Below are positions 26,529-35,540 of a stretch of DNA of 64,000 nucleotides, piece by piece. The stretch comes from Blautia faecis (GTDB taxonomy: Bacteria; Bacillota; Clostridia; Lachnospirales; Lachnospiraceae). Made by a program: the position numbers and the translations under genes. Under the pieces are notes generated by a model. The model saw nothing but the letters and a program-made list of their open reading frames with translations. It made no database searches and was not told the DNA's origin. Position 1 is the stretch's first letter. Every line of letters starts with the position of its first letter. The stretch spans positions 17,193 to 81,192 of the forward strand of contig NZ_JAJCIA010000019.1 in assembly GCF_020554845.1 (NCBI RefSeq), written 5' to 3'.

Positions 26529-28412
26529 ATGGGAGAGAAATTACAGTTTACAGAGCTTGACCAGTATCTCTTTGGTCAGGGAACCCATTATGATGTTTAC
26601 AGAAAGCTTGGCGCACATCCTGAGAAACAAGGGAAAAAAGAAGGTGTTTATTTTGCTGTATGGGCACCTAATGCGCAGGCTGTTTCTGTAATTGGAGAGT
26701 TTAATGACTGGAATGAACAGGCTGCTCCAATGAAAAAGGCAGGTCCGATCGGTGTATTTGAGACATTTGTCCCTGGAGCAAAAATTGGACAGCTGTATAA
26801 GTTTTTTATTGTAGGAATGAACGGGGAGCATATTTATAAAGCTGACCCTTATGCAAATGAGGCAGAATTAAGACCGGGAACGGCATCCAGAATCACGGAT
26901 ATCGGGGATTACAAATGGAAAGATACCACCTGGATGAAGAATCGTCAGAAATTTGACGAGACTAAGGATGCCATGGCGATCTATGAGGTACATCCTGGCT
27001 CCTGGATGAAGCATCCGGCTACAGAGGAGAATGAGAAAGGCTTTTTCAATTACAGGGAACTGGCGGTGAAGCTTGCCCAGTATGTGAAGGATATGGGCTA
27101 TACACATGTGGAGCTGATGGGGATTGCAGAGCATCCCTTTGACGGTTCCTGGGGATATCAGGTCACCGGTTATTATGCGCCTACTTCCCGCTATGGAACA
27201 CCCCAGGATTTCAAATATCTGGTAGATTATCTTCACAGACAGAAAATCGGGGTTATTCTGGACTGGGTGCCGGCACATTTTCCCAAGGATGCCCATGGAC
27301 TGGCGAATTTTGACGGAACTGCAGTTTATGAGCATGCAGATCCCAGACAGGGAGAGCATCCGGACTGGGGAACCAAGATCTACAATTATGGCAGACCGGA
27401 GGTAAAGAACTTCCTGATCGCAAATGCTCTGTTCTGGATCGAGGAGTGTCATGTGGACGGTCTTCGTGTGGATGCCGTTGCATCCATGCTGTATCTGGAT
27501 TATGGAAAGAATGATGGTCAGTGGGTAGCCAATAAATATGGCGGAAATCAGAATCTGGAAGCAATTGAGTTTTTTAAGCATCTGAATACAGTGGTTCTTG
27601 GAAGAAACCATGGTACTGTGATGATTGCAGAGGAGTCTACTGCATGGCCGAAGGTTACAGGTAAGGCAGAGGATGACGGTCTTGGATTTTCCCTGAAATG
27701 GAACATGGGCTGGATGAATGATTTCCTGGAATACATGAAGCTGGACCCCTATTTCCGTAAGTTTAACCATAATAAGATGACTTTCTCCATGACATATGCT
27801 TACAGTGAGAAATATGTGCTGGTAATTTCCCATGATGAGGTGGTTCATCTGAAGAAGTCTATGCTGGAGAAAATGCCGGGTGAGCCAGATGATAAGTTTA
27901 AGAATCTGAAGGCTGCTTATACATTTATGTTCTGCCATCCGGGCAAGAAGCTTTTGTTCATGGGACAGGAGTTCGGACAGCTTCGGGAGTGGAGCGAGGA
28001 GAGAGAGCTTGACTGGTTCCTTCTTGGGGAAGAGAAGCATCGGAATCTGAAGGATTTTGTGCAGACATTGCTGAAGATGTATCGCAAATATCCTGCACTC
28101 TACGGAACGGATACGGATCCGTCTGGTTTTGAGTGGATCAATGCGGATGACGGGGACAGAAGTATTTACAGCTTCGTAAGGAAATCCCCTACAAAAAGAA
28201 ACAACCTTCTGGTAGTATGCAATTTCACTCCTGTAGAACGTCCGGATTACCGTGTTGGTGTGCCGAAGAAGAAACAATACACACTGGTTCTGGATGAAAA
28301 CGGACAGACTGCGAAGAAGGTATTTAAGGCAGAAAAGCAGGATTGTGACAATCGTCCGTTCTCCTTTGCTTATCCGCTGCCAGCTTACGGGGTTGCTGTG
28401 TTCCAGTATTAG
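26529..28412 (+). CDS. glgB: 1,4-alpha-glucan branching enzyme
   Basis: 627 residues. N-terminal CBM48 domain (about 35-130; AVWAPNAQAVSVIGEFNDWN), then a GH13 barrel with HVELMGIAEHPFDGSWGYQ, nucleophile region CHVDGLRVDAVASMLY, acid/base Glu in MIAEESTAWP, and SHDEVVH, followed by the C-terminal all-beta domain. It forms alpha-1,6 branches during glycogen synthesis. No other glg gene is next to it, so it stands alone between terminators. Confidence 0.95.
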   Translation: MGEKLQFTELDQYLFGQGTHYDVYRKLGAHPEKQGKKEGVYFAVWAPNAQAVSVIGEFNDWNEQAAPMKKAGPIGVFETFVPGAKIGQLYKFFIVGMNGEHIYKADPYANEAELRPGTASRITDIGDYKWKDTTWMKNRQKFDETKDAMAIYEVHPGSWMKHPATEENEKGFFNYRELAVKLAQYVKDMGYTHVELMGIAEHPFDGSWGYQVTGYYAPTSRYGTPQDFKYLVDYLHRQKIGVILDWVPAHFPKDAHGLANFDGTAVYEHADPRQGEHPDWGTKIYNYGRPEVKNFLIANALFWIEECHVDGLRVDAVASMLYLDYGKNDGQWVANKYGGNQNLEAIEFFKHLNTVVLGRNHGTVMIAEESTAWPKVTGKAEDDGLGFSLKWNMGWMNDFLEYMKLDPYFRKFNHNKMTFSMTYAYSEKYVLVISHDEVVHLKKSMLEKMPGEPDDKFKNLKAAYTFMFCHPGKKLLFMGQEFGQLREWSEERELDWFLLGEEKHRNLKDFVQTLLKMYRKYPALYGTDTDPSGFEWINADDGDRSIYSFVRKSPTKRNNLLVVCNFTPVERPDYRVGVPKKKQYTLVLDENGQTAKKVFKAEKQDCDNRPFSFAYPLPAYGVAVFQY

Positions 28413-28559
28413 AAGCTGCCAAATTCCGCAAGGAACAATTCTCACAGACAATTTTCAGATTGCTGTGATAATTTAGTATTAAAAATACCCAAAGAATGGG
28501 GCAAATTCGGGTTTTGTTTGTGACTGTTGGGGATTTTTTCCCAGAAGGTGAAAAACCTG

Positions 28560-28588
28560 TTGCTATTTGGAAAAAGTTGAGATATAAT
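28560..28588 (+). promoter_or_regulatory. Promoter of the 77-residue gene
   Basis: TTGCTA, 17-bp spacer, TATAAT, 56 nt before the start codon. Confidence 0.6.
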
Positions 28589-28644
28589 GAGCCCGAACAA
28601 AAAGAAATGGAAAAAGTTGTACATGTTGAAAGGAGAATATTGAC

Positions 28645-28878
28645 ATGAAGGTATCTAATATTAAAGACATTCAGAAATTTTTTGATGTAGTAGACAGCTG
28701 CGCTGGTAAAGTAGAGCTTGTAACTGGCGAAGGTGACAGACTGAACCTGAAATCTAAATTATCACAGTATGTATCTCTTGCGAACATCTTCTCTAACGGT
28801 GAGATTCCGGAGCTTGAGATCGTTGCATATGAGAAAGAAGACATTGATAAGCTTATGCACTTCATGATCAACGGCTGA
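28645..28878 (+). CDS. Small protein of unknown function (77 residues)
   Basis: An acidic, soluble protein, probably alpha/beta: helix (KDIQKFFDVVDSC), strand pair (KVELVTGEGDRLNLKS), helix (KLSQYVSLANIF), strand (ELEIVAYEKEDI) and final helix. AAAGGAG precedes the start, a good promoter stands upstream and a terminator downstream, so it is a real single-gene unit. I do not recognise the family. It sits just before the G3E metallochaperone genes but is separately transcribed. Confidence 0.8.
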   Translation: MKVSNIKDIQKFFDVVDSCAGKVELVTGEGDRLNLKSKLSQYVSLANIFSNGEIPELEIVAYEKEDIDKLMHFMING

Positions 28879-28913
28879 TTTGCATAAAACTGTGAAATTG
28901 GGATAAATATATT

Positions 28914-28944
28914 AGGGGATGTGACTTGGTCATGTCCCCTTTTT
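28914..28944 (+). terminator. Terminator after the 77-residue gene
   Basis: AGGGGATGTGAC / GTCATGTCCCCT, 12-bp stem (two G-U) with a TTG loop, then TTTT. It lies 28 nt before the next gene, so the G3E gene needs its own promoter or read-through. Confidence 0.85.
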
Positions 28945-28971
28945 CTGGCATAATAGAAAGGGGAATACAAA

Positions 28972-30066
28972 ATGGTAAAGATTGACATTATCTCCGGTTT
29001 CCTTGGAGCTGGTAAGACAACTCTTATTAAGAAACTGCTGAAAGAAGCATTTGAAGGTGAGCAGGTAGTTTTGATCGAGAATGAGTTCGGTGAGATTGGT
29101 ATTGACGGGGGATTCCTGAAAGATGCCGGAATCGAGATCCGTGAGATGAACTCCGGATGTATCTGCTGTTCTCTGGTTGGAGATTTTGGTGCTTCCCTGA
29201 AGGAAGTTGTAGAGAAGTATCATCCGGACCGTATCCTGATCGAGCCATCAGGTGTTGGTAAGCTTTCCGACGTTATCAAGGCTGTACAGGGTGTGGAAGA
29301 GGATGTTGATATTCAGCTGAACAGCTACACTACAGTTGTTGATGCCAAGAAATGCAAAATGTATATGAGAAACTTCGGCGAGTTCTTTGACAATCAGGTT
29401 CAGTATGCAGGCGCGATTATCATGAGCCGTACCGATATTGTAGACGAGAAGAAAGCAATGGAGTCTATGGAGCTTCTTCGTTCTATCAATGAGAAGGCAG
29501 CTATTATTACCACTCCGATTGAGAAGCTGGATGGAAAGAAAATCCTGGAGGTTATGGAGCATCCGGTATCTCTGGCGGATGAGCTGCTGAAAGAGGAGCA
29601 TGAACATCATCACCATCACGACCATGATGACGAGTGTGGCTGCGGACATGACCACGATCACGAGCATCATCATCACGACCATGATGACGAGTGCGGCTGC
29701 GGACATGACCACGATCATGAGCATCATCACGACCATGATGAAGAATGTGGCTGCGGACATCATCATGATCATCACCATCATCACGCAGACGAAGTATTTA
29801 CCAGCTGGGGACGTGAGACTATTAAGAAGTTTACAAGAGAAGGGCTTGAGAAAATGCTGGAGAGCCTTTCCGCTTCTGAAGAGTATGGCGTGATCCTTCG
29901 TGCTAAGGGAATGCTTCCGGCAGAGGACGGAACCTGGATCTACTTCGACATGGTTCCGGAAGAAACTGAGATCCGTGAAGGTTCACCAGAGTACACCGGA
30001 CGTCTTTGCGTAATTGGTTCCAAGTTAAATGAAGAGAAACTGGCCAAGCTGTTCGGCGTAGCTTAA
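28972..30066 (+). CDS. G3E-family (CobW/COG0523) GTPase with His-rich metal-binding insert
   Basis: 364 residues. P loop GFLGAGKTT (residues 9-17), the family metal motif C63-I-C65-C66 (SGCICCSL), Mg-binding ENEFGEIGIDG and a degenerate guanine motif (SRTDIVD). Residues about 207-270 are three tandem runs of His, Asp and CGCGH (for example HDHDDECGCGHDHDHEHHHH), then a CobW_C domain. Family members hand Zn, Co or Ni to target proteins; the His/Cys insert suggests high metal-binding capacity. The second G3E gene follows 113 nt later. Confidence 0.92.
   Translation: MVKIDIISGFLGAGKTTLIKKLLKEAFEGEQVVLIENEFGEIGIDGGFLKDAGIEIREMNSGCICCSLVGDFGASLKEVVEKYHPDRILIEPSGVGKLSDVIKAVQGVEEDVDIQLNSYTTVVDAKKCKMYMRNFGEFFDNQVQYAGAIIMSRTDIVDEKKAMESMELLRSINEKAAIITTPIEKLDGKKILEVMEHPVSLADELLKEEHEHHHHHDHDDECGCGHDHDHEHHHHDHDDECGCGHDHDHEHHHDHDEECGCGHHHDHHHHHADEVFTSWGRETIKKFTREGLEKMLESLSASEEYGVILRAKGMLPAEDGTWIYFDMVPEETEIREGSPEYTGRLCVIGSKLNEEKLAKLFGVA
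29605..29790 (+). repeat. Tandem repeats encoding the His/Asp/Cys-rich insert
   Basis: Three imperfect copies of a unit built on CACGACCATGATGACGAGTG followed by CGGCTGCGGACATGACCACG-like sequence. Expansion or contraction by slippage would change the number of metal-binding units without breaking the frame. Confidence 0.75.
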
Positions 30067-30179
30067 TGATTGACATATAAACGGGATAAAAGGCTTTTTG
30101 TAAGCTTATTTGTTGCTGTTTATAAGCGGTATTACGTGAATGCACTGCTTTTAAGAAAAATACAGGGAGGTTTCTGTAA

Positions 30180-31130
30180 ATGGATGAAATTACAGTACCG
30201 ATTTATCTCATAACCGGCTTTCTGGAAAGCGGCAAGACCTCTTTCCTCAGCTTTACCCTCCAGCAGGATTACTTCCGTACAGAGGGAAAGACACTTCTCA
30301 TTCTCTGCGAGGAGGGAGAGGAAGAGTACGATGAAGAGGCTCTTGCAAAAGATAATGTTGTAGTCGAGGTTATTGAGAAAGAAGAAGATTTTACACCAGA
30401 GCGCCTTCAGGCACTGGATATTATCCACCAGCCGGAGCGTGTGGTTATGGAATATAATGGAATGTGGCTGGTAAGCAAATTCGAGGAGATGAAGCTCCCG
30501 GCAGGCTGGGGAATTGAACAGCACATTACCTGTGTAGATGCAAGCACATTCCAGGTATATATGCAGAATATGAAATCCATTTTTATGGATATGGTTCGTA
30601 ATGCGGATATGGTTGTGTTTAACCGCAGCAAGAAAGAATATCCTCTTGCAAACTTCCGCAGAAGCATTAAGGTTGTAAACCCAAGTGCAGAGGTTATTTT
30701 TGAGGACGAAGAAGGCGAGATGACGGATATTTTCGCAGATCAGATGCCATTTGACCTGGATGCAGAGATTGTAGATATTCCGCCTGAAGATTACGGAATC
30801 TGGTTTGTAGATGCTATGGATCATCCGGATCGTTATGTGGGAAAAACTCTTCGCTTTAAGGCTCGTGCAAGACGTCCGAGAGGTATGGGCAGCAAGTTCT
30901 TCATTCCGGGACGTACTGCCATGACCTGCTGTGCAGATGATACTTCATTCCTGGGATATATCTGTAAGAGTGCATATGCACCGAAGCTGAAGCCCGGCGA
31001 GTGGGTTGAGGTGACTGCCAAGGTTGCCTTTGAAAACCGTTCTGAGTACCAGGGCGAGGGAATTGTTCTTTATGCAGAGAATGTGACCCCGTGCGAACCT
31101 CTGGCTGATGAGATGGTTTATTTCAACTAA
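30180..31130 (+). CDS. G3E-type NTPase domain fused to a DUF1980/YcgQ-like C-terminal domain
   Basis: 316 residues. The N-terminal part (about 1-200) is CobW-like: P loop GFLESGKTS (about 12-20), ITCVDASTF and MVVFNRSKKE at the guanine-binding position. The CxCC motif is replaced by CEEGEEEY, so the usual metal-exchange cysteines are missing. From about residue 215 the sequence changes to MDHPDRYVGKTLRFKARARR, then FIPGRTAMTCCADDTSFLGY and LKPGEWVEVTAKV, which matches the C-terminal domain of YcgQ/TIGR03943 proteins with its Cys-Cys pair. The CobW_C domain is absent. The two G3E genes probably act together in metal delivery; the fusion offers a candidate partner domain. Function is inferred. 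Confidence 0.85.
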   Translation: MDEITVPIYLITGFLESGKTSFLSFTLQQDYFRTEGKTLLILCEEGEEEYDEEALAKDNVVVEVIEKEEDFTPERLQALDIIHQPERVVMEYNGMWLVSKFEEMKLPAGWGIEQHITCVDASTFQVYMQNMKSIFMDMVRNADMVVFNRSKKEYPLANFRRSIKVVNPSAEVIFEDEEGEMTDIFADQMPFDLDAEIVDIPPEDYGIWFVDAMDHPDRYVGKTLRFKARARRPRGMGSKFFIPGRTAMTCCADDTSFLGYICKSAYAPKLKPGEWVEVTAKVAFENRSEYQGEGIVLYAENVTPCEPLADEMVYFN

Positions 31131-31243
31131 TTTGATAATAAATGAAAGTCATCTGCTTTATGCTATTGGTTAAGCAGGCTGCGGCTCTAGAGCTTTGGAA
31201 TTGCTGTGGAGGACTTTCGTAGTAGAATAAGGAAAATAAGATT

Positions 31244-31822
31244 ATGTATTTAGTTGTTGGACTGGGAAACCCCGGGAAGCAGTATGAGGCGACCCGCCAC
31301 AATATGGGTTTTGATACGATCGATGTGCTTGTGGAACGTCATAAGATTCCGCAGGGCGGCGTAAAATTTAATGCTATGTACGGTTCCGGATTCATCGGAG
31401 GAGAGAAGGTAATCTTTATGAAACCTTTGTCCTTTATGAATTTAAGCGGTGGTCCGGTACAGGAGATGGCTGCTTATTTCAAAATCGATCCGGAGAGTGA
31501 GCTGATCATTATTCAGGACGATATTGATCTGGAGCCGGGACAGCTTCGTATCCGGAAGCAGGGCAGTGCAGGCGGCCATAATGGTCTGAAGGACATTATT
31601 GGCAGACTTGGCACACAGAAATTTATGCGTGTAAAAATTGGTGTAGGAGCCAAACCAAAAGGATGGAATCTGGCAGACCATGTGCTTGGCCGTTTTTCAT
31701 CCGGGGACCGCAAGCTCGTGGATGAAGCAATTGAGTTTGCAGCAGACGCTGTAGAAAAAATCATAACAGATGGTCCGGATGCGGCGATGAATGAATACAA
31801 CCGAAAGAGGGTTACTGAGTAA
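31244..31822 (+). CDS. pth: Peptidyl-tRNA hydrolase
   Basis: 192 residues. GLGNPGKQYEATRHNMGF carries the catalytic His19 and Asn9; KPLSFMNLSGGPV, DDIDLEPGQLRIR with the catalytic Asp, and GSAGGHNGLKDI complete the family set. It frees tRNA from stalled peptidyl-tRNA. The pth-mfd-foldase order that follows is common in Firmicutes. Confidence 0.96.
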   Translation: MYLVVGLGNPGKQYEATRHNMGFDTIDVLVERHKIPQGGVKFNAMYGSGFIGGEKVIFMKPLSFMNLSGGPVQEMAAYFKIDPESELIIIQDDIDLEPGQLRIRKQGSAGGHNGLKDIIGRLGTQKFMRVKIGVGAKPKGWNLADHVLGRFSSGDRKLVDEAIEFAADAVEKIITDGPDAAMNEYNRKRVTE

Positions 31823-31974
31823 CAAAGGAAGTCCAGCAACAAGCTGGGCTTCTTTTGCCCCTGGAGCGTCCCCCAAAAGCTTTGTGAAAATTATGACGTG
31901 CAGATAACTTGCAGGAATGGTTTCATGTTTTGGGTGGGCTCTGAGGTGAGGCTTTTGAGAAAAGGAGGAAAGCC

Positions 31975-34900
31975 ATGCTTTCATTTACCCAGCCCCTGAA
32001 GGGGATGGCAGAATTTGAAGAAATAGAGAAAAGCCTTGAGAAAAATCAGGGCATTGTGCAGATCACAGGCTGCCTGGAATCCCAGAAGGCACATCTGATC
32101 CATGGGCTTTCCGGCAAAACACCTATGCGCCTTGTGATCGCAGGAGATGAGCGCCAGGCTAAGGAAATCTTCGAGGACTTGCGCTTTTATGACAAAAATA
32201 CCATGTTTTACCCGGCGAAGGATCTTCTCTTTTTCCAGGCAGATATTCAGGGAAATCTGTTGATCCGCCAGAGAATGTGTGTGGTAAAGGCACTTCTGGA
32301 GCAGAAGGAACTGACTGTGGTTACCAGCATTGACGGCTGTATGGACTATCTGATGCCCCTGGAAGAAATCGGGAAAAAGGTGCTTCATTTCTATTCTGAC
32401 AGCGTGATCAACATGGATGTACTGAAAAATACCCTTGTACAGCTTGGATATGAACGCGTAGGACAGGTGGAAATGCCGGGACAGTTTTCTGTGCGCGGTG
32501 GTATTGTAGATATTTATTCCCTTACAGAAGAGAATCCATGGAGAATTGAGCTGTGGGGAGATGAAGTGGATTCTATCCGAAGCTTTGACGCAGAGAGCCA
32601 GCGCTCTCTTGAAAATCTGGATGAGATTGCCATTTATCCGGCTGTGGAGTGGAATAACGGCAAAAAGATGGTATCTTTTGTGGATTATTTTCCCAGGGAA
32701 AAAATGCTTCTGTTTCTGGATGAACCCAACCGTATTTTGGAAAACGGACTGGGCGTGGAGGAAGAGTATGCCGCCAGCCGCACACATCGTGAAGAAAAAG
32801 GAGAAAAGAACCTTCCGGTTCAGTGGCTTTGTGAATTTTCCAAGGTTCAGAAAGAGCTGAATAAACTTCGTGCAGTGTCGTTGTCGGCATTGGAGCCAAG
32901 AGGCGTGGAGTGGAATTTTGCCCCGGAGAAATATAATCTGACGGTGCAGAGCGTAACTTCTTATAACAGCAGCTTTGAGCTTCTGGTGGAGGATCTGAGA
33001 AAGTATAAGAAAAAAGGCTACCAGATTGCCTTGCTTTCCGGTTCCAGGACAAGGGCGGAGCGTCTGGCAAAGGATTTGCAGGAGCATGAGCTGAATGCTT
33101 TTTACGGTTCAGATTATGACCGCGTGATCAATCCAGGGGAAATTATGGTTCTCTATGGACACGCCCGGAAAGGCTTTGAGTATCCGCTGATCAAATTTGC
33201 GGTGATCACAGAGTCCGATATTTTCGGCCAGGAGCAGAAAAAAAAGAAAAAGAAAAAAGTCTACAACGGCAAGCGGATCCAGGATTTTGCAGAGCTGTCT
33301 ATCGGGGATTATGTGGTCCATGAAAAGCATGGACTGGGAATTTACCGTGGAATTGAGAAAGTTGAAGTAGATAAGGTCTTAAAAGACTATATCAAGATTG
33401 AATATCGTGATGGAAGTAATCTGTATATTCTGGCAACGCAGCTGGATGCGCTGCAGAAATATTCCGGCGCAGATACAGCCAAGGCACCGAAGTTGAACAA
33501 GCTGGGAACCCAGGAGTGGAACCGCACGAAGTCCAAGGTAAAGGGCGCTGTCAAAAATATCGCCAAAGAGCTGGTGGAGCTTTACGCTGTGCGCCAGGAA
33601 AAAGAAGGTTATGTGTGCGGTCCGGATACAGTGTGGCAAAAGGAATTTGAGGAAATGTTCCCATATGAGGAGACAGAGGATCAGCTGAACGCCATCGAGG
33701 ATACCAAGCGGGATATGGAGAGCACCAAGATCATGGATCGTCTGGTGTGCGGAGATGTTGGATATGGTAAGACGGAGGTTGCTCTTCGCGCAGCGTTTAA
33801 AGAGGTGCAGGAGAGCCGGCAGGTTGTTTACCTTGCACCAACTACCATTTTGGCGCAGCAGGTGTACAACACCTTTGTCCAGAGAATGAAGGAGTTTCCG
33901 GTGCGCGTGGATCTGCTTTGCCGATTCCGTACACCTGCCCAGCAGAAAAAGACTTTGCAGGATCTGAAAAAAGGACAGGTAGACGTTGTGATCGGTACCC
34001 ACAGAGTTCTTTCCAAGGATGTGGAGTATAAGAATCTGGGGCTTCTGATCGTTGACGAGGAACAGCGTTTCGGCGTTACTCACAAGGAGAAAATCAAGCA
34101 GCTGAAAAAGGATATTGATGTTCTGACTCTGACTGCGACACCCATTCCACGAACCCTTCATATGAGTATGATCGGAATCCGTGACATGAGTGTGCTGGAG
34201 GAGCCGCCTATGGATCGTATGCCGATCCAGACTTATGTGATGGAGTATGATGAGGAGACTGTCAGGGAAGCTATCGGAAGAGAACTGCGAAGAGGCGGCC
34301 AGGTTTATTATGTTTATAACCGGGTTACAGATATTGATGAGGTTGCCCTGCGGATTTCCAAGCTGGTGCCGGACGCAAGGGTGGATTTTGCCCATGGACA
34401 GATGAGCGAGAGAGAACTGGAACGGGTTATGTATGACTTTATCAATGGGGACATTGATGTGCTGGTTTCCACTACTATTATCGAGACAGGACTGGATATT
34501 TCCAATGTAAATACCATGATCATCCATGATTCTGACAAGTATGGGCTTTCCCAGCTTTATCAGCTGCGAGGCAGGATCGGACGTTCCAACAGGACAGCGT
34601 ATGCGTTTCTGATGTACCGAAGGAACACCATGCTTCGGGAAGTGGCGGAAAAACGACTTTCTGCTATCCGTGAGTTTACAGATCTGGGAAGCGGATTTAA
34701 GATCGCCATGCGTGATCTGGAGCTTCGAGGGGCTGGAAATCTGCTGGGAGCACAGCAGCATGGGCATATGAACGCAGTGGGCTATGATCTTTACTGTAAA
34801 ATGCTTAGCGAGGCGGTCAAGGAGGCAAAGGGTATTCATACCATGGAAGACTTCGAGACTACCATTGACCTGAATATGGATGCTTTTATCCCGGACACCT

Positions 34901-35313
34901 ACATCAGCAATGAATTCCAGAAACTGGATATTTATAAGCGCATTGCAGGGATTGAGTCCCAGCAGGAGTATGATGATATGCTGGAAGAGCTGATCGACCG
35001 GTTTGGGGAGCCGCCGAAAGCAGTGCTGAATCTGCTGGCTATTGCAAGACTGAAAGCACTGGCACATCAGGGCTACATTACGGAAATCAAGCAGATGCAG
35101 CGTGAGATCAGGATCACCCTTTACGAAAATGCACATCTGAACCCGGAAGGAATTCCGCCGCTGGTTGCCAAGTACCGCAGACAGCTGCAGTTTAAACCGG
35201 ATAAAGAACCGAAGTTCCTGTTTGCACCGGTGGGGGATATTGTGCAGGCGCTGACGGTGTTTGCAAAGGAACTGATGGAATTGGTGGAAGAGGAAGGAAA
35301 GAGCGAAAAGTAG
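31975..35313 (+). CDS. mfd: Transcription-repair coupling factor
   Basis: 1112 residues, near the usual 1150. UvrB-like N-terminal domains (about 1-330), RNA polymerase interaction domain near 440-510 (IGDYVVHEKHGLGIYRGIEK), then the translocase with Walker A GDVGYGKTE, DEEQ box LLIVDEEQRFG, and motifs TATPIPRTLHMS and STTIIETGLDISNVNT, and the C-terminal TRCF domain. It releases stalled RNA polymerase and recruits UvrA. A lysine run (KKKKKKK near residue 422-428, nt 33238-33258) precedes the interaction domain. Confidence 0.97.
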   Translation: MLSFTQPLKGMAEFEEIEKSLEKNQGIVQITGCLESQKAHLIHGLSGKTPMRLVIAGDERQAKEIFEDLRFYDKNTMFYPAKDLLFFQADIQGNLLIRQRMCVVKALLEQKELTVVTSIDGCMDYLMPLEEIGKKVLHFYSDSVINMDVLKNTLVQLGYERVGQVEMPGQFSVRGGIVDIYSLTEENPWRIELWGDEVDSIRSFDAESQRSLENLDEIAIYPAVEWNNGKKMVSFVDYFPREKMLLFLDEPNRILENGLGVEEEYAASRTHREEKGEKNLPVQWLCEFSKVQKELNKLRAVSLSALEPRGVEWNFAPEKYNLTVQSVTSYNSSFELLVEDLRKYKKKGYQIALLSGSRTRAERLAKDLQEHELNAFYGSDYDRVINPGEIMVLYGHARKGFEYPLIKFAVITESDIFGQEQKKKKKKKVYNGKRIQDFAELSIGDYVVHEKHGLGIYRGIEKVEVDKVLKDYIKIEYRDGSNLYILATQLDALQKYSGADTAKAPKLNKLGTQEWNRTKSKVKGAVKNIAKELVELYAVRQEKEGYVCGPDTVWQKEFEEMFPYEETEDQLNAIEDTKRDMESTKIMDRLVCGDVGYGKTEVALRAAFKEVQESRQVVYLAPTTILAQQVYNTFVQRMKEFPVRVDLLCRFRTPAQQKKTLQDLKKGQVDVVIGTHRVLSKDVEYKNLGLLIVDEEQRFGVTHKEKIKQLKKDIDVLTLTATPIPRTLHMSMIGIRDMSVLEEPPMDRMPIQTYVMEYDEETVREAIGRELRRGGQVYYVYNRVTDIDEVALRISKLVPDARVDFAHGQMSERELERVMYDFINGDIDVLVSTTIIETGLDISNVNTMIIHDSDKYGLSQLYQLRGRIGRSNRTAYAFLMYRRNTMLREVAEKRLSAIREFTDLGSGFKIAMRDLELRGAGNLLGAQQHGHMNAVGYDLYCKMLSEAVKEAKGIHTMEDFETTIDLNMDAFIPDTYISNEFQKLDIYKRIAGIESQQEYDDMLEELIDRFGEPPKAVLNLLAIARLKALAHQGYITEIKQMQREIRITLYENAHLNPEGIPPLVAKYRRQLQFKPDKEPKFLFAPVGDIVQALTVFAKELMELVEEEGKSEK

Positions 35314-35370
35314 TAGACGGCTGGGCTGTTGAATGCTTTCGGATATTTTGATTTAAAGTAGGTTTTGGGT

Positions 35371-35429
35371 GGGGAAGATCCGATGGAAATTCGCGAAAAT
35401 TGTGTGAATTCTATCAGATTTTCCCCTTT
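35371..35429 (+). terminator. Probable terminator after mfd
   Basis: Long imperfect hairpin GGGGAAGATC...GAAATTC / GAATTC...GATTTTCCCC followed by TTT; several G-U pairs and one bulge. Confidence 0.5.
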
Positions 35430-35540
35430 CTACTTGCCCTCATGGGAAAAAAGTTTTATACTCTTATTAGCGTGTCCGCATTGGGAAATCATGTCGGCTG
35501 TGCGTGGTGACTAAGCGGCACATCAGTGAAAGGGTAATTG

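Noticed and set aside
26868..28451. 527-codon minus-strand reading frame opposite glgB
   Set aside because: Antisense shadow of a well-supported gene; no ribosome site and the composition is that of reverse-complement coding sequence.
29605..29790. Regular repeats that could be mistaken for a CRISPR array
   Set aside because: Units are contiguous without unique spacers and are in frame with the His/Cys-rich insert of the G3E protein.
33379..35136. 585-codon minus-strand reading frame opposite mfd
   Set aside because: Antisense shadow of mfd.
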